NCBI GenBank assembly: GCA_002708825.1
Contig: PAPF01000043.1
Span: forward strand, 62,001-126,000
Origin: Phyllobacteriaceae bacterium
GTDB lineage: Bacteria > Pseudomonadota > Alphaproteobacteria > Rhizobiales > Rhizobiaceae
DNA: 64,000 bases
Direction: 5' to 3'
A program made the position numbers and the translations under genes. Each line of letters begins with the position of its first letter. Position 1 is the first letter of the stretch. The notes beneath the pieces were generated by a model. That model did no database searches. It was not told where the DNA came from and saw only the letters and a list, made by a program, of their open reading frames with translations. This document shows positions 27,460-36,373 of the stretch, piece after piece.

Positions 27460-28680
27460 TTGAAACGCCTTGCCCTCCCGCTCCTGGCCGCCCTCCTGGG
27501 CGCTGCCCCGGCCATGGCCGCCGATCCCGATCCGAAGAACTGGGAGAGCGTGCTGGAAGCCGCGCGCGGCCAGACGGTCTACTGGAACGCATGGGGTGGA
27601 TCGGAGAACATCAACGCCTATGTCGAGTGGGCTGGTGAAGAACTGCGAAGCCGCCATGGCATCGACCTCGTCCATGTGAAGCTGGAGGACACCGCCACCG
27701 CGGTCGCCACTGTCGTCGCCGAAAAGGCGGCCGGAAAGTCGGAAGGCGGGACGGTGGACCTCATCTGGATCAACGGCGAGAATTTCGCCTCGATGAAAAA
27801 CCAGGAACTGCTTTTCGCGCCGGGATGGGCGGAAAGCCTGCCCAACTGGTCCCTTGTCGATTACGAGACCAAGCCCACCATCACGGTCGATTTCACCATT
27901 CCGACCGATGGCCTGGAAAGCCCCTGGGGCATGGCCAAGCTCGTCTTTTTCCATGACAGCGCCCGGACCGCACCCGGTACCATGCCGGACAATGCGCACG
28001 AACTGCTGGAATGGGCCAGGGCCAATCCCGGCCGCTTTTCCTATCCCCAGCCGCCGGATTTCATCGGCTCCAGCTTCCTCAAGCAGGTCCTGAGCGAAGT
28101 GGTCGAGGATGCCGCCGTGCTGCAAAAGCCGGTGGTGGAAGCTGATTTCGACAAGGTCGCGCGCCCGCTCTTCGATTATCTCGACGAGCTCCACCCGTTG
28201 ATGTGGCGCCAGGCGCGTGCCTTTCCCAAGAACTATCCGGCCATGAAGCAGATGCTGGCCGACGGCGAGGCGGAAATCATCTTCGCCTTCAATCCGGCCG
28301 AGGCCTCCGCCGCTGTTTCCGCCGGCGAACTGCCCGACACCGTACGCTCCTTCGTCTTCTCGAAGGGCACGCTGTCCAACACGCATTTCGTGGCCATACC
28401 GTTCAACGCGAATGCAAAGGCCGGCGCGCTCGTGACCGCCAACTTTCTTCTCTCCCCGGAAGCACAGGCGCGCAAGCAGGACCCGGAGGTCTGGGGAGAC
28501 CCCACCGTGCTGGCCATGGCGAAGCTCCCGGCTGAAGACAGGGCCCGCTTCGAGGCGCTGGATCTCGGCGTGGCGACCCTGCCGCCCGAAAGGCTCGGCC
28601 CCGCCTTCGCCGAACCCCATGCAAGCTGGATGACGCGGCTGGAGGAAGAGTGGAAGCGGCGCTACGGCGTCGCCAATTGA
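27460..28680 (+). CDS. ynjB: ABC transporter substrate-binding protein (YnjB-like)
   Basis: A 406-residue periplasmic binding protein. A signal peptide is evident (residues 1-21, ending AMAADPDP) only if translation starts at TTG 27460, which has GGAG 8 bases before it; the frame is open further upstream but gives a non-signal basic stretch. The segment YWNAWGGSENINAYVEW is typical of YnjB. It serves the permease and ATPase that follow. The natural ligand of YnjBCD systems has not been established, although similarity to thiamine and iron transporters is often noted. Confidence 0.78.
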   Translation: MKRLALPLLAALLGAAPAMAADPDPKNWESVLEAARGQTVYWNAWGGSENINAYVEWAGEELRSRHGIDLVHVKLEDTATAVATVVAEKAAGKSEGGTVDLIWINGENFASMKNQELLFAPGWAESLPNWSLVDYETKPTITVDFTIPTDGLESPWGMAKLVFFHDSARTAPGTMPDNAHELLEWARANPGRFSYPQPPDFIGSSFLKQVLSEVVEDAAVLQKPVVEADFDKVARPLFDYLDELHPLMWRQARAFPKNYPAMKQMLADGEAEIIFAFNPAEASAAVSAGELPDTVRSFVFSKGTLSNTHFVAIPFNANAKAGALVTANFLLSPEAQARKQDPEVWGDPTVLAMAKLPAEDRARFEALDLGVATLPPERLGPAFAEPHASWMTRLEEEWKRRYGVAN

Positions 28681-28714
28681 GCCGGGACAGCGCCGGTCGC
28701 CGGGGCGAAGGGCC

Positions 28715-30394
28715 ATGCGCGGGATGAGCTTCGCCCGCCTCGGTCCGCCGCTGGCCATCGGCCTGCTGGCCGGTCCCGTTCTTGCCGGTCTTGCCGGAAC
28801 GCTTTTCCCGGCCTTTGGCTGGCTTCCCGCGCTGGGGGGCGACCGCGTCTCGCTTGACCCGTTTCGCGAATTGCTGGCGCAGCCGGGCCTGTTCCGGTCC
28901 TCGCTTGTCAGCCTGTTGTCCGGACTGGCGGCGACGCTGGTCGCGCTGCTGGGCGTTGCGCTGTTCATGGCGGCCCATGCCGGCAGCCGTTTCTTTGGCC
29001 GGGTGCAGCACCTGTTGTCGCCGCTCCTCTCGGTGCCCCATGCCGCCGCGGCCTTCGGTCTTGCCTTTCTCGTTGCGCCGTCGGGCTGGCTTGTCCGGCT
29101 CGTCTCGCCCGAACTGACCGGCTGGACCGCGCCGCCCGACGCGCTGGTCGTGCATGATCCCTTCGGCCTTGCCATGACGGCCGGCCTTGTCGTCAAGGAA
29201 ATTCCCTTCCTGCTGCTGGTCGCCCTGGCGGCGATGCCGCAGGTCCGGCTGGCCGAGACCCGCCGCCTCGCGGCGTCGATGGGGCATGGCCGTGTCGCCG
29301 GCTTCCTGTTCTTCGCCTGGCCGCCCGTCTATCGCCAGATCCGCCTTGCCGTGCTGGCCGTGCTCGCCTTTTCCACCTCCGTGGTGGATGTCGCCGTCAT
29401 CCTCGGCCCGGTCACGCCGCCGCCGCTGGCCGTGCGCCTCGTCGGCTGGATGAACGATCCGGACCTTGAAATGCGTTTCTTCGCCTCCGCCGGCGCCCTG
29501 CTGCAACTGGGCATCACGGCGCTTGCCTGTCTTATCTGGCTCGCGCTGGAGCGGCTCGGCCATGTGGTCTTGACCCGGCTGCGTGACCGTGGCCGTCGAT
29601 TCGCGCAGGATCGTGGCCTGCGTGCCATCAGCGGCGTCCTGCCCGGCCTGTCCGCGGGTGCCGTCTTCCTGGGTCTGCTGCTTCTGGCCCTGTGGTCCGT
29701 GGCAGGTCTCTGGCAGTTCCCCGATGCGCTGCCACGCAGCTTCTCCCTGCGAAGCTGGGAGCGCGCCTTGCCCCGGCTGGACGGGCCGCTCTGGACCACG
29801 CTGGCGACCGGCATCCTTGCCGCAGCCCTGGCGACCGTGCTGGCGATCCTTTGCCTGCGCCGCGAGGACGAGACCCGCGCCCCGCCCGGCCGGCTGCTCT
29901 GGCTGGTCTACCTGCCGCTGATCGTGCCGCAGGCTGCCTTCCTGTTCGGCTTGCAGATGCTGCTCATCGGCGTCCACGCCGAGCCGTCCCTGCCGGCCCT
30001 GGTCTTCGCGCACTTGGTCTTCGTCATGCCCTACGTCTTCCTTTCCTTGTCCGATCCCTGGCGCGCTTTCGACCGGCGATACGAGACAATCGCCGCAGGT
30101 CTCGGCGCCTCGCGCCTGAAGTCCTTCTGGCGCGTGCGCATGCCGATGATGGCGCGTGCCGTGCTGGCCGCCGCCGCTGTCGGTTTCGCTGTTTCGGTCG
30201 GCCAGTATCTGCCCACCTTGCTCATCGGCGCCGGGCGGTTGACCACCATCACGACGGAAGCCGTTGCACTGGCCTCGGGAGGCAATCGCCGCGTCATCGG
30301 TGTCTACGCCTTTCTCCAGATGATGCTGCCGGCCGCGGGCTTCGCCATTGCCAGCCTCGTTCCGGCGCTGCTATGGCGCAGGCGTTCGGCCTGA
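28715..30394 (+). CDS. ynjC: ABC transporter permease with two fused permease domains (YnjC-like)
   Basis: A 559-residue inner-membrane protein with about 12 spans formed by two tandem permease domains (about residues 40-290 and 330-555), like YnjC, FbpB and ThiP. Each half carries an ATPase-contact loop (ETRRLAASMGHGRVAGFLFF, and IAAGLGASRLKSFWRVRMP). It probably functions as a single-chain pore. It lies 34 bases after ynjB. Confidence 0.82.
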   Translation: MRGMSFARLGPPLAIGLLAGPVLAGLAGTLFPAFGWLPALGGDRVSLDPFRELLAQPGLFRSSLVSLLSGLAATLVALLGVALFMAAHAGSRFFGRVQHLLSPLLSVPHAAAAFGLAFLVAPSGWLVRLVSPELTGWTAPPDALVVHDPFGLAMTAGLVVKEIPFLLLVALAAMPQVRLAETRRLAASMGHGRVAGFLFFAWPPVYRQIRLAVLAVLAFSTSVVDVAVILGPVTPPPLAVRLVGWMNDPDLEMRFFASAGALLQLGITALACLIWLALERLGHVVLTRLRDRGRRFAQDRGLRAISGVLPGLSAGAVFLGLLLLALWSVAGLWQFPDALPRSFSLRSWERALPRLDGPLWTTLATGILAAALATVLAILCLRREDETRAPPGRLLWLVYLPLIVPQAAFLFGLQMLLIGVHAEPSLPALVFAHLVFVMPYVFLSLSDPWRAFDRRYETIAAGLGASRLKSFWRVRMPMMARAVLAAAAVGFAVSVGQYLPTLLIGAGRLTTITTEAVALASGGNRRVIGVYAFLQMMLPAAGFAIASLVPALLWRRRSA

Positions 30395-30410
30395 CGCAAC
30401 GGGAAACGCG

Positions 30411-31064
30411 ATGACCACGACCGCCCGACCGCTGACACTGGAAGACGTGCGCATCGCGCTTGCCGGGACATGCCTGCTGACAGTCTCTGCACGGGTGGAA
30501 CCTGGCGAGGTGCTCACCGTCATGGGCCCGTCCGGCTCCGGCAAGTCCACCCTGCTTGCCTATGTCTCGGGTTTCCTCGATCCCGCCTTCTCGGCTTCCG
30601 GGCGGGTGTTGTCCGGCGACATCGACATCACGGCGCTGGCGCCGGAAGAGCGCCATGCCGGCATCCTGTTCCAGGACCCGCTCCTGTTCCCGCATATGAG
30701 CGTGGAACAGAACCTGCTTTTCGCCATCCCGGCTTCCGTCCGGGGACGTGCGGCGCGGCGGAACATGGCCCGGGCCGCATTGGCCCGGACAGGGCTGGAA
30801 GACTTCGGCCCCCGGCATCCCGACACCCTGTCGGGTGGCCAGAAGGCCCGCGTTGCCCTCGCCCGCGTGCTGTTGTCTGCGCCGCGCATGCTGCTGCTCG
30901 ACGAACCCTTTTCCAAGCTGGACGCCAGCCTTCGCGGGCAGATGCGCGATCTCGTCTTTGCCACCGCGCGGGCCTCGGGCCTGCCGGTCATCCTCGTCAT
31001 CCACGATGCGGCCGATGCCGAGGCCGCCGGCGGCGCCGTGATCCGGGTGGGCACCGATGCCTGA
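30411..31064 (+). CDS. ynjD: ABC transporter ATP-binding protein (YnjD-like)
   Basis: A 217-residue ATPase with Walker A GPSGSGKST (about residues 41-49), signature LSGGQKARVALARVL, Walker B MLLLDEPFS and H-loop VIHD. There is no C-terminal regulatory extension, as in YnjD. ATG 30411 follows GGGAAACGCG. The last 8 bases overlap the start of hrpB. Confidence 0.85.
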   Translation: MTTTARPLTLEDVRIALAGTCLLTVSARVEPGEVLTVMGPSGSGKSTLLAYVSGFLDPAFSASGRVLSGDIDITALAPEERHAGILFQDPLLFPHMSVEQNLLFAIPASVRGRAARRNMARAALARTGLEDFGPRHPDTLSGGQKARVALARVLLSAPRMLLLDEPFSKLDASLRGQMRDLVFATARASGLPVILVIHDAADAEAAGGAVIRVGTDA

Positions 31065-33525
31065 CCTGCCCGCGCTTCCCGTCCGCGAGGTTTTTCCCGC
31101 CCTCGACGCGGCGCTTCGAACCGGGCGTAGCGCGGTGCTCGTCGCCCCGCCCGGTGCCGGCAAGACCACCCTGGTGCCCCTGCATCTGCTCGATGCCGGC
31201 TGGGCGGCAGGTGGCCGCATCATCCTGCTGGAACCGCGGCGACTGGCCGCCCGCGCGGCGGCGCGCCGCATGGCCGCCCTTCTCGGCGAGGAGGTGGGGG
31301 GCACGGTCGGCTATGCCATGCGCATGGACAGCCGCCAGTCGGCAAAAACGCGAATCCTCGTGGTGACGGAAGGTGTCTTCGCCCGCACGGCGCTGGACGA
31401 CCCGGAACTGACCGGGACCGCCGCCGTGCTGTTCGACGAGTTCCACGAACGTTCGCTCGACGGCGATTTCGGCCTGGCGCTGGCGCTCGACATCGCCGGA
31501 GGCCTGCGCGACGACCTGCGCCTCCTCGTCATGTCCGCCACGCTGGACGGTGCGCGTGTCGCAGCCATGATGGATGGTGCGCCGGTGATCGAGAGCCTGG
31601 GCCGTGCCTTTCCCGTCGATATCCGGCATGAGGCGCGCGATCCCGGCCAGCCGGTCGAGGATGCCATGGCGGCAGCCATCCGCCGGGCGCTCGCGACCGA
31701 GACCGGCAGCGTGCTGGCCTTCCTGCCCGGACAGCGGGAGATCACGCGCACCGCAGAGCGGCTGGAGGGCGCTGTTCCTGCCAATGTCGATATCGTTCCG
31801 CTTTTCGGCGCCATGGACGGAAAGGCCCAGGACATGGCGATCCGCCCCGCGCCGCCGGGCCGCCGCAAGGTGGTGCTCGCCACCTCAATCGCCGAGACGT
31901 CGATCACCATCGATGGCGTTCGCATCGTCATCGATTCCGGCCTTTCCCGCCAGCCGGTCTTCGAACCGGCCACCGGCATCACGCGGCTTGAAACGGTGAA
32001 GGTGTCACGCGCCAGCGCCGATCAGCGCGCCGGGCGCGCCGGGCGCACCGGACCGGGCACTGCCTTCCGGCTGTGGCACGAGGGCCAGACGGGCGCGCTC
32101 GCCGCCTTCGATCCGCCGGAGATCCTGGCCGCCGATCTCACCGGGCTGCTGCTCGATTCCGCTGCCTTCGGCGTCACCGATCCGTCGCGCCTCGCCTTCC
32201 TCGACAAGCCGCCGGCCCCGGCACTCGCCGAGGCACGCAGCCTTTTGATGTCCCTGGAGGCACTGGATTCAGCGGGTCAACTGACTCGCACGGGCAAGGC
32301 CATGCGCTCGCTCGCCCTGCCGGCCCGTCTTGCACACATGGTGATCATGGCTGCAGCCGAAGGAGCGGCCTTGCAGGCGGCGACGCTTGCCGTGCTGCTG
32401 ACCGAACGTGGGCTTGGCGGCAACGGAGCCGACCTCGACCGCCGGCTGGAAGGATTGGGGCGGGACCGCTCGGCCCGCGCCGTCGCGGCGCGCAGGCTGG
32501 CAGCCTCGATCGCGCGGCAGGCCCGGCGCGCCGCGCATGCCGATGGCGTGGACGCGCACTCTCCGGGCGCCGGCGCGCTTCTCCTGCATGCCTGGCCGGA
32601 CAGGGTGGCCAAGGCCCGTGGCGCGCGCGGCCGCTTCGTCCTTGCCAATGGACGCGGCGCGCGCCTGGATGAAACGGACCCGCTGGCCGGCGAACCCTTT
32701 CTTGTGGTCGCCGACATCACCGGCACGGCGCAGAATGCCCGCATCCTGGCGGCCGCGCCGGTGAGCGAGACGGAAATCCGCTCGGTGCTGGCCGGCCGGA
32801 TCGAAAGCCGCACCGGTGCCGAATTCGACGCGGCGACGGGCACGGTGCGCGCACGCACGGTCGAGGCCCTCGGTGCCATCACGCTTTCGCAAAAGCCGCT
32901 GGCAGCGCCCACCGGAGGGCAGGCCGTGGAGGCGCTGCTCGCCGCCATCCGCGACAACGGGCTGGACATCCTGCCGTGGAGCAAGGAGGCGCTGACGCTG
33001 CGCGCCCGCCTTGACTGGCTGCATCGCGGCCTGGGCGAACCGTGGCCCGCGATGGATGACGCGGCGCTGCTTTCGGACCTCGAAGGCTGGCTCGCTCCCT
33101 TCGTCACCGGGCCGGTTTCGCTGCCGGCGCTCAGGCCCCATCTCCACCAGGCGCTTCTGACGCGGGTGCCCCACGATCTCCACCGCCAGCTCGACCGTCT
33201 CGCGCCAACCCATTTCGATGCGCCATCGGGCAGTCGGGTTCCGGTCCGCTACGAGCCCGGCGGACCGGTGCTCGCCGTCCGGGTACAGGAGCTTTACGGC
33301 CTGACCGCCCATCCCGCGATTGCCGGCGGTACGGTGCCGCTGACCCTCGAATTGTTGTCCCCGGCGCACCGGCCGATCCAGACGACACGCGATCTTCCCG
33401 GATTCTGGGCCGGATCGTGGAAGGATGTGCGCGCCGAGATGCGCGGGCGCTATCCGCGCCACCTCTGGCCGGAAGATCCCGCGCAGGCGCAGGCGCCCAG
33501 CCGCGCCAAGCCGCGCGGAACATGA
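31057..33525 (+). CDS. hrpB: ATP-dependent helicase HrpB
   Basis: An 822-residue DEAH-type helicase, the usual HrpB size. Walker A APPGAGKTT is at residues 29-37, the box II motif appears as DEFH, box III as SATLDG, and box VI as QRAGRAGRTGPG. The C-terminal HrpB domain is complete. Its cellular role is poorly defined, probably in RNA metabolism. It is immediately followed by the ActS/ActR pair, an order familiar in rhizobia. Confidence 0.93.
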   Translation: MPDLPALPVREVFPALDAALRTGRSAVLVAPPGAGKTTLVPLHLLDAGWAAGGRIILLEPRRLAARAAARRMAALLGEEVGGTVGYAMRMDSRQSAKTRILVVTEGVFARTALDDPELTGTAAVLFDEFHERSLDGDFGLALALDIAGGLRDDLRLLVMSATLDGARVAAMMDGAPVIESLGRAFPVDIRHEARDPGQPVEDAMAAAIRRALATETGSVLAFLPGQREITRTAERLEGAVPANVDIVPLFGAMDGKAQDMAIRPAPPGRRKVVLATSIAETSITIDGVRIVIDSGLSRQPVFEPATGITRLETVKVSRASADQRAGRAGRTGPGTAFRLWHEGQTGALAAFDPPEILAADLTGLLLDSAAFGVTDPSRLAFLDKPPAPALAEARSLLMSLEALDSAGQLTRTGKAMRSLALPARLAHMVIMAAAEGAALQAATLAVLLTERGLGGNGADLDRRLEGLGRDRSARAVAARRLAASIARQARRAAHADGVDAHSPGAGALLLHAWPDRVAKARGARGRFVLANGRGARLDETDPLAGEPFLVVADITGTAQNARILAAAPVSETEIRSVLAGRIESRTGAEFDAATGTVRARTVEALGAITLSQKPLAAPTGGQAVEALLAAIRDNGLDILPWSKEALTLRARLDWLHRGLGEPWPAMDDAALLSDLEGWLAPFVTGPVSLPALRPHLHQALLTRVPHDLHRQLDRLAPTHFDAPSGSRVPVRYEPGGPVLAVRVQELYGLTAHPAIAGGTVPLTLELLSPAHRPIQTTRDLPGFWAGSWKDVRAEMRGRYPRHLWPEDPAQAQAPSRAKPRGT

Positions 33526-33582
33526 CCGGATCCGGCCCTCAAGGGTCTTGGCTATGCAAGGTCCGCGGGGCATATAGGAAAA

Positions 33583-34917
33583 ATGGAAGATGTCGCCGCC
33601 CACGATCCCGTCACGGCCCGCCGCCTGCGCCTCAACACGCTGATCCGGCTGCGCTGGCTCGCCGTCGGCGGGCAGACCATCGCCGTCATCGTGGTCCATT
33701 TCTGGCTGGGCTTCCCCTTTCCCATCCTGCTGTGCTTCGCCCTGATCGCCTGTTCGGCCTGGCTGAACATCTTTCTGGCGGTCCGCTTTCCGCCAACGTT
33801 CCGGCTCTCAGAGGCAGCCTCTCTCGGCGTCCTTGCCTTCGACGCGCTGCAACTGGCGGGCCTGCTCTACATGACGGGCGGCATGACGAACCCCTTTTCC
33901 ATGCTGCTGATGGTGCCGGTCATCATCTCGGCCGCTTCGCTGCCCGTGCGCCACACGCTGCTGCTCGGCCTGGTCGTGCTGTTGGCCGCGACATTGCTCG
34001 TCTTCGAGCATTTGCCCCTGCCCTGGACGGGCGGCGCGGACCTGCCCTTGCCTTTCCTCTATGTCGCGGGCATGTGGATGGCGCTGGTCTCCAGCCTCGC
34101 CTTCACCGGCATCTACGCCTTCCGCGTCGCCGACGAGGCACGCACGCTGGCGACCGCGCTGGCCTCTGCCGAACTCGTTCTCCAGCGCGAGCAGCATCTT
34201 TCCGCCCTTGATGGTCTGGCCGCCGCCGCCGCCCATGAACTGGGAACGCCGCTGGCGACCATTGCACTCGTGGCGCGCGAGATGGAGCGCGACCTTCCCG
34301 CCGAATCCCCGCTGCGCGAGGATGTGAGCCTGCTGCGCTCGCAATCCCAGCGCTGCCGTGACATCCTGCGCCGCCTGACCACGCTGTCGAGCGAGGGCGA
34401 GATGCATATCGGCCGCTTGCCGCTCTCCTCGCTGATCGACGAGGTGGCCACGCCGCACCGCGCCTTCGACATCGAAATCCGCATGCAGCCGCACCCCGGT
34501 GATGGTCCGGAACCCGTTCTCAAGCGTAATCCGGGTATGATCTACGGTCTCGGTAATCTCCTTGAAAACGCCGTCGACTTCGCCTCCTCCGCCGTTGTCG
34601 TCGACTGGGGCTGGACCCCGGACCGTCTCTGGATCGAAATCACCGACGACGGGCGCGGCTATTCGCCGGAGATCCTGGCGCGCATCGGCGAGCCCTACAT
34701 GACGTCGCGGGCCGGAAGCGAACAGTCGTCGGGTGGCGGGCTGGGTCTCGGCCTGTTCATCGCCAAGACCCTTCTGGAACGCTCCGGCGCCGGCATCACC
34801 TTCACCAATGCCTTTGCCGAACGCCTGGGTGCGCGCGTCCGCGCCGAGTGGCGCCGGGAGGCAGTCGAGGCACCGCTTGATCTGGCGCAAGGGAATGAGT
34901 TGCCAAATCCTGCATAA
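33583..34917 (+). CDS. regB: Redox sensor histidine kinase ActS/RegB
   Basis: A 444-residue membrane kinase with about six N-terminal spans. The quinone-binding heptad GGMTNPF is at residues 99-105, the phosphorylated His218 lies in AAAHELGTPLAT, and a redox-active-type Cys258 lies in SQRCRDIL. The C-terminal ATPase has N, G1 (DDGRGY) and G2 (GGGLGLGLFIAK) boxes. It senses the redox state of the quinone pool and phosphorylates ActR/RegA, encoded 63 bases downstream. Called actS in Sinorhizobium. Confidence 0.94.
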   Translation: MEDVAAHDPVTARRLRLNTLIRLRWLAVGGQTIAVIVVHFWLGFPFPILLCFALIACSAWLNIFLAVRFPPTFRLSEAASLGVLAFDALQLAGLLYMTGGMTNPFSMLLMVPVIISAASLPVRHTLLLGLVVLLAATLLVFEHLPLPWTGGADLPLPFLYVAGMWMALVSSLAFTGIYAFRVADEARTLATALASAELVLQREQHLSALDGLAAAAAHELGTPLATIALVAREMERDLPAESPLREDVSLLRSQSQRCRDILRRLTTLSSEGEMHIGRLPLSSLIDEVATPHRAFDIEIRMQPHPGDGPEPVLKRNPGMIYGLGNLLENAVDFASSAVVVDWGWTPDRLWIEITDDGRGYSPEILARIGEPYMTSRAGSEQSSGGGLGLGLFIAKTLLERSGAGITFTNAFAERLGARVRAEWRREAVEAPLDLAQGNELPNPA

Positions 34918-34980
34918 GGTTTGCATGTTTAAATGCGCGTCAGTTTGGCGCGCGGCAAAGAAACGCGAAAGGAAGTCCGG

Positions 34981-35544
34981 ATGAGCGATTCCGAAGGCCT
35001 GGGGGATCCGGTGTCGGTGGACGGCGCGAAGCTGCTGATCGTCGAGGACGACAAGCCGTTCCAGACACGCATGGTCAGGGCGATGGAGAGCCGTGGATTC
35101 GAGGTTCTGGCCGCCGACTCCGTGGCCCAGGCACTGGCGCATCTGGAACGCGTGGCACCCGATTACGCATTGGTTGACATGCGGCTCGGCGACGGCAACG
35201 GTCTCGACGTGGTCGAAGCCGTCCGCAAGGTCCAGCCGGAAGCCCGCATCATCGTCCTGACCGGTTATGGAAACATCGCCACCGCCGTCACCGCGGTGAA
35301 GCTCGGCGCCATCGATTACCTGGCCAAGCCCGCCGATGCCGACGAGGTCTTCGCCGCCCTGGTGCGCGATCCTGACGGCAAGGCCGAGGTGCCCGAAAAC
35401 CCGATGTCGGCCGATCGCGTGCGCTGGGAACATATCCAGCGGGTCTACGAGGCCTGCGACCGCAATGTCTCGGAAACCGCGCGCCGGCTCAACATGCACC
35501 GGCGCACCCTGCAACGCATCCTGGCCAAGCGGGCGCCGCGCTGA
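34981..35544 (+). CDS. regA: Redox response regulator ActR/RegA
   Basis: A 187-residue response regulator with receiver Asp66 (LVDMRLGDGNG), the conserved Lys in YLAKPAD and a C-terminal Fis-like helix-turn-helix (NVSETARRLNMHRRTLQRIL) that is nearly invariant in the RegA/ActR/PrrA family. The ATG at 34981 follows AAAGGAAGTCCGG. It controls carbon fixation, nitrogen, respiration or acid-tolerance genes in alphaproteobacteria. It converges on mmcB with 3 bases between the stops. Confidence 0.95.
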   Translation: MSDSEGLGDPVSVDGAKLLIVEDDKPFQTRMVRAMESRGFEVLAADSVAQALAHLERVAPDYALVDMRLGDGNGLDVVEAVRKVQPEARIIVLTGYGNIATAVTAVKLGAIDYLAKPADADEVFAALVRDPDGKAEVPENPMSADRVRWEHIQRVYEACDRNVSETARRLNMHRRTLQRILAKRAPR

Positions 35545-35547
35545 GCG

Positions 35548-36048
35548 TCACGCCGGCCCGTCGCTGCCCGTGTCGATCGCCACGCCGGCCCATTCCGCCG
35601 ACAGGAGGCGCTGCGCCCCGATCCGCGCGAAGCGGGCGGTCAAGGCTTTTCGCCGGGCCGGTGCAAGCCTGTGTTCGGGCGCCTCGCGCATCAGTTCCGC
35701 ACCATAGCCATCCGACAGGATGAAGCCCGCCTCGCCGGGAAAGATGTCCGCGGGCACATCGGGATGCGTGGCGAAGAAGAACCGGTCGCACCAGTCGCGA
35801 TAGTCCGGCCATTTCCGGTCTGCGCGGAAATCCTCCACTGACGACTTGATCTCCACGATCCAGAAATCGCCCTTGGCGGTCATGACGAGGAGATCGGCCC
35901 GTCGTCCCGTGGCAAGGGTGACTTCCGGCAGCATGACCGCTTGCATCTCGTGCAGCAGGCGCTGCACACCGCGGCGTACCAGCATCGCGCGGGCCGATTG
36001 ACGGCCGTCGCTGAGCGGGTTGGGAATCGGTGTCGCGAATAGGTTCAT
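35548..36048 (-). CDS. mmcB: DNA repair putative endonuclease MmcB
   Basis: A 166-residue protein of the MmcB family, with a PD-(D/E)XK-like core: the motif RRADLLVM...FWIVEIKSS shows the spaced Asp, Glu and Lys residues. MmcB was linked to mitomycin C survival and SOS control in Caulobacter. The open frame extends further upstream, but ATG 36048 gives the family N-terminus (MNLFATPIP). A GAAC-N7-GAAC LexA-type site sits 6-20 bases before this codon, leaving no room for a clear ribosome site, so the message may be leaderless. Confidence 0.87.
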   Translation of the reverse strand: MNLFATPIPNPLSDGRQSARAMLVRRGVQRLLHEMQAVMLPEVTLATGRRADLLVMTAKGDFWIVEIKSSVEDFRADRKWPDYRDWCDRFFFATHPDVPADIFPGEAGFILSDGYGAELMREAPEHRLAPARRKALTARFARIGAQRLLSAEWAGVAIDTGSDGPA

Positions 36049-36053
36049 GGGCG

Positions 36054-36068
36054 GAACATGACATGAAC
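36054..36068 (-). promoter_or_regulatory. LexA (SOS) box upstream of mmcB
   Basis: GAAC (36054-36057), seven bases, GAAC (36065-36068): on the mmcB strand GTTC-N7-GTTC, the exact alphaproteobacterial LexA consensus. It ends 6 bases before the mmcB ATG, so LexA would cover the transcription start. The known DNA-damage role of mmcB supports it. Confidence 0.78.
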
Positions 36069-36199
36069 AGACACGCTTGAAAAGCCCGAGCGGCGGGCGC
36101 AGGAAAACCAGAAGCATGAATGACGCCACCGCAATGCTTGGCCGTTGCGCCGGTATTCATGGCAAAGTCTTGCGCCGCGTTCATCCGGTAATTCTAATG

Positions 36200-36218
36200 A
36201 GAAACATGTCACGTTTCT
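36200..36218. repeat. Inverted repeat AGAAAC-N7-GTTTCT
   Basis: Two perfect 6-base arms separated by ATGTCAC in the mmcB/transpeptidase gap. Geometry suits a dimeric regulator; the factor is unknown. Confidence 0.4.
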
Positions 36219-36373
36219 GTGGCTGAAAAACCATAGGAATTGCCTGACTCGTCCCGCAGGCCCTCTCCCAGCGGCATTAACCACTTGGCAACCATGGAAT
36301 TCGCATATTAATTCCTGTGTCGAAAACAAGGCTCGATTCGGGCCCGGATGAACCTGAGGGATCGGTCTCCACC

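Larger units (their letters stand above)
36049..36373. other. Divergent intergenic region mmcB / L,D-transpeptidase
   Basis: A 325-base AT-rich gap between divergent genes. It holds the LexA-type box at its left edge, an AGAAAC-N7-GTTTCT inverted repeat at 36200-36218, and a weak plus-strand promoter (TTGGCA 36285-36290, TTAATT 36308-36313) for the transpeptidase. I see no further gene and no tRNA. Confidence 0.55.

Noticed and set aside
36274..36290. CtrA-like site near the L,D-transpeptidase promoter
   Set aside because: Only one TTAAC half-site is present; the second half at the required 7-base spacing is missing.
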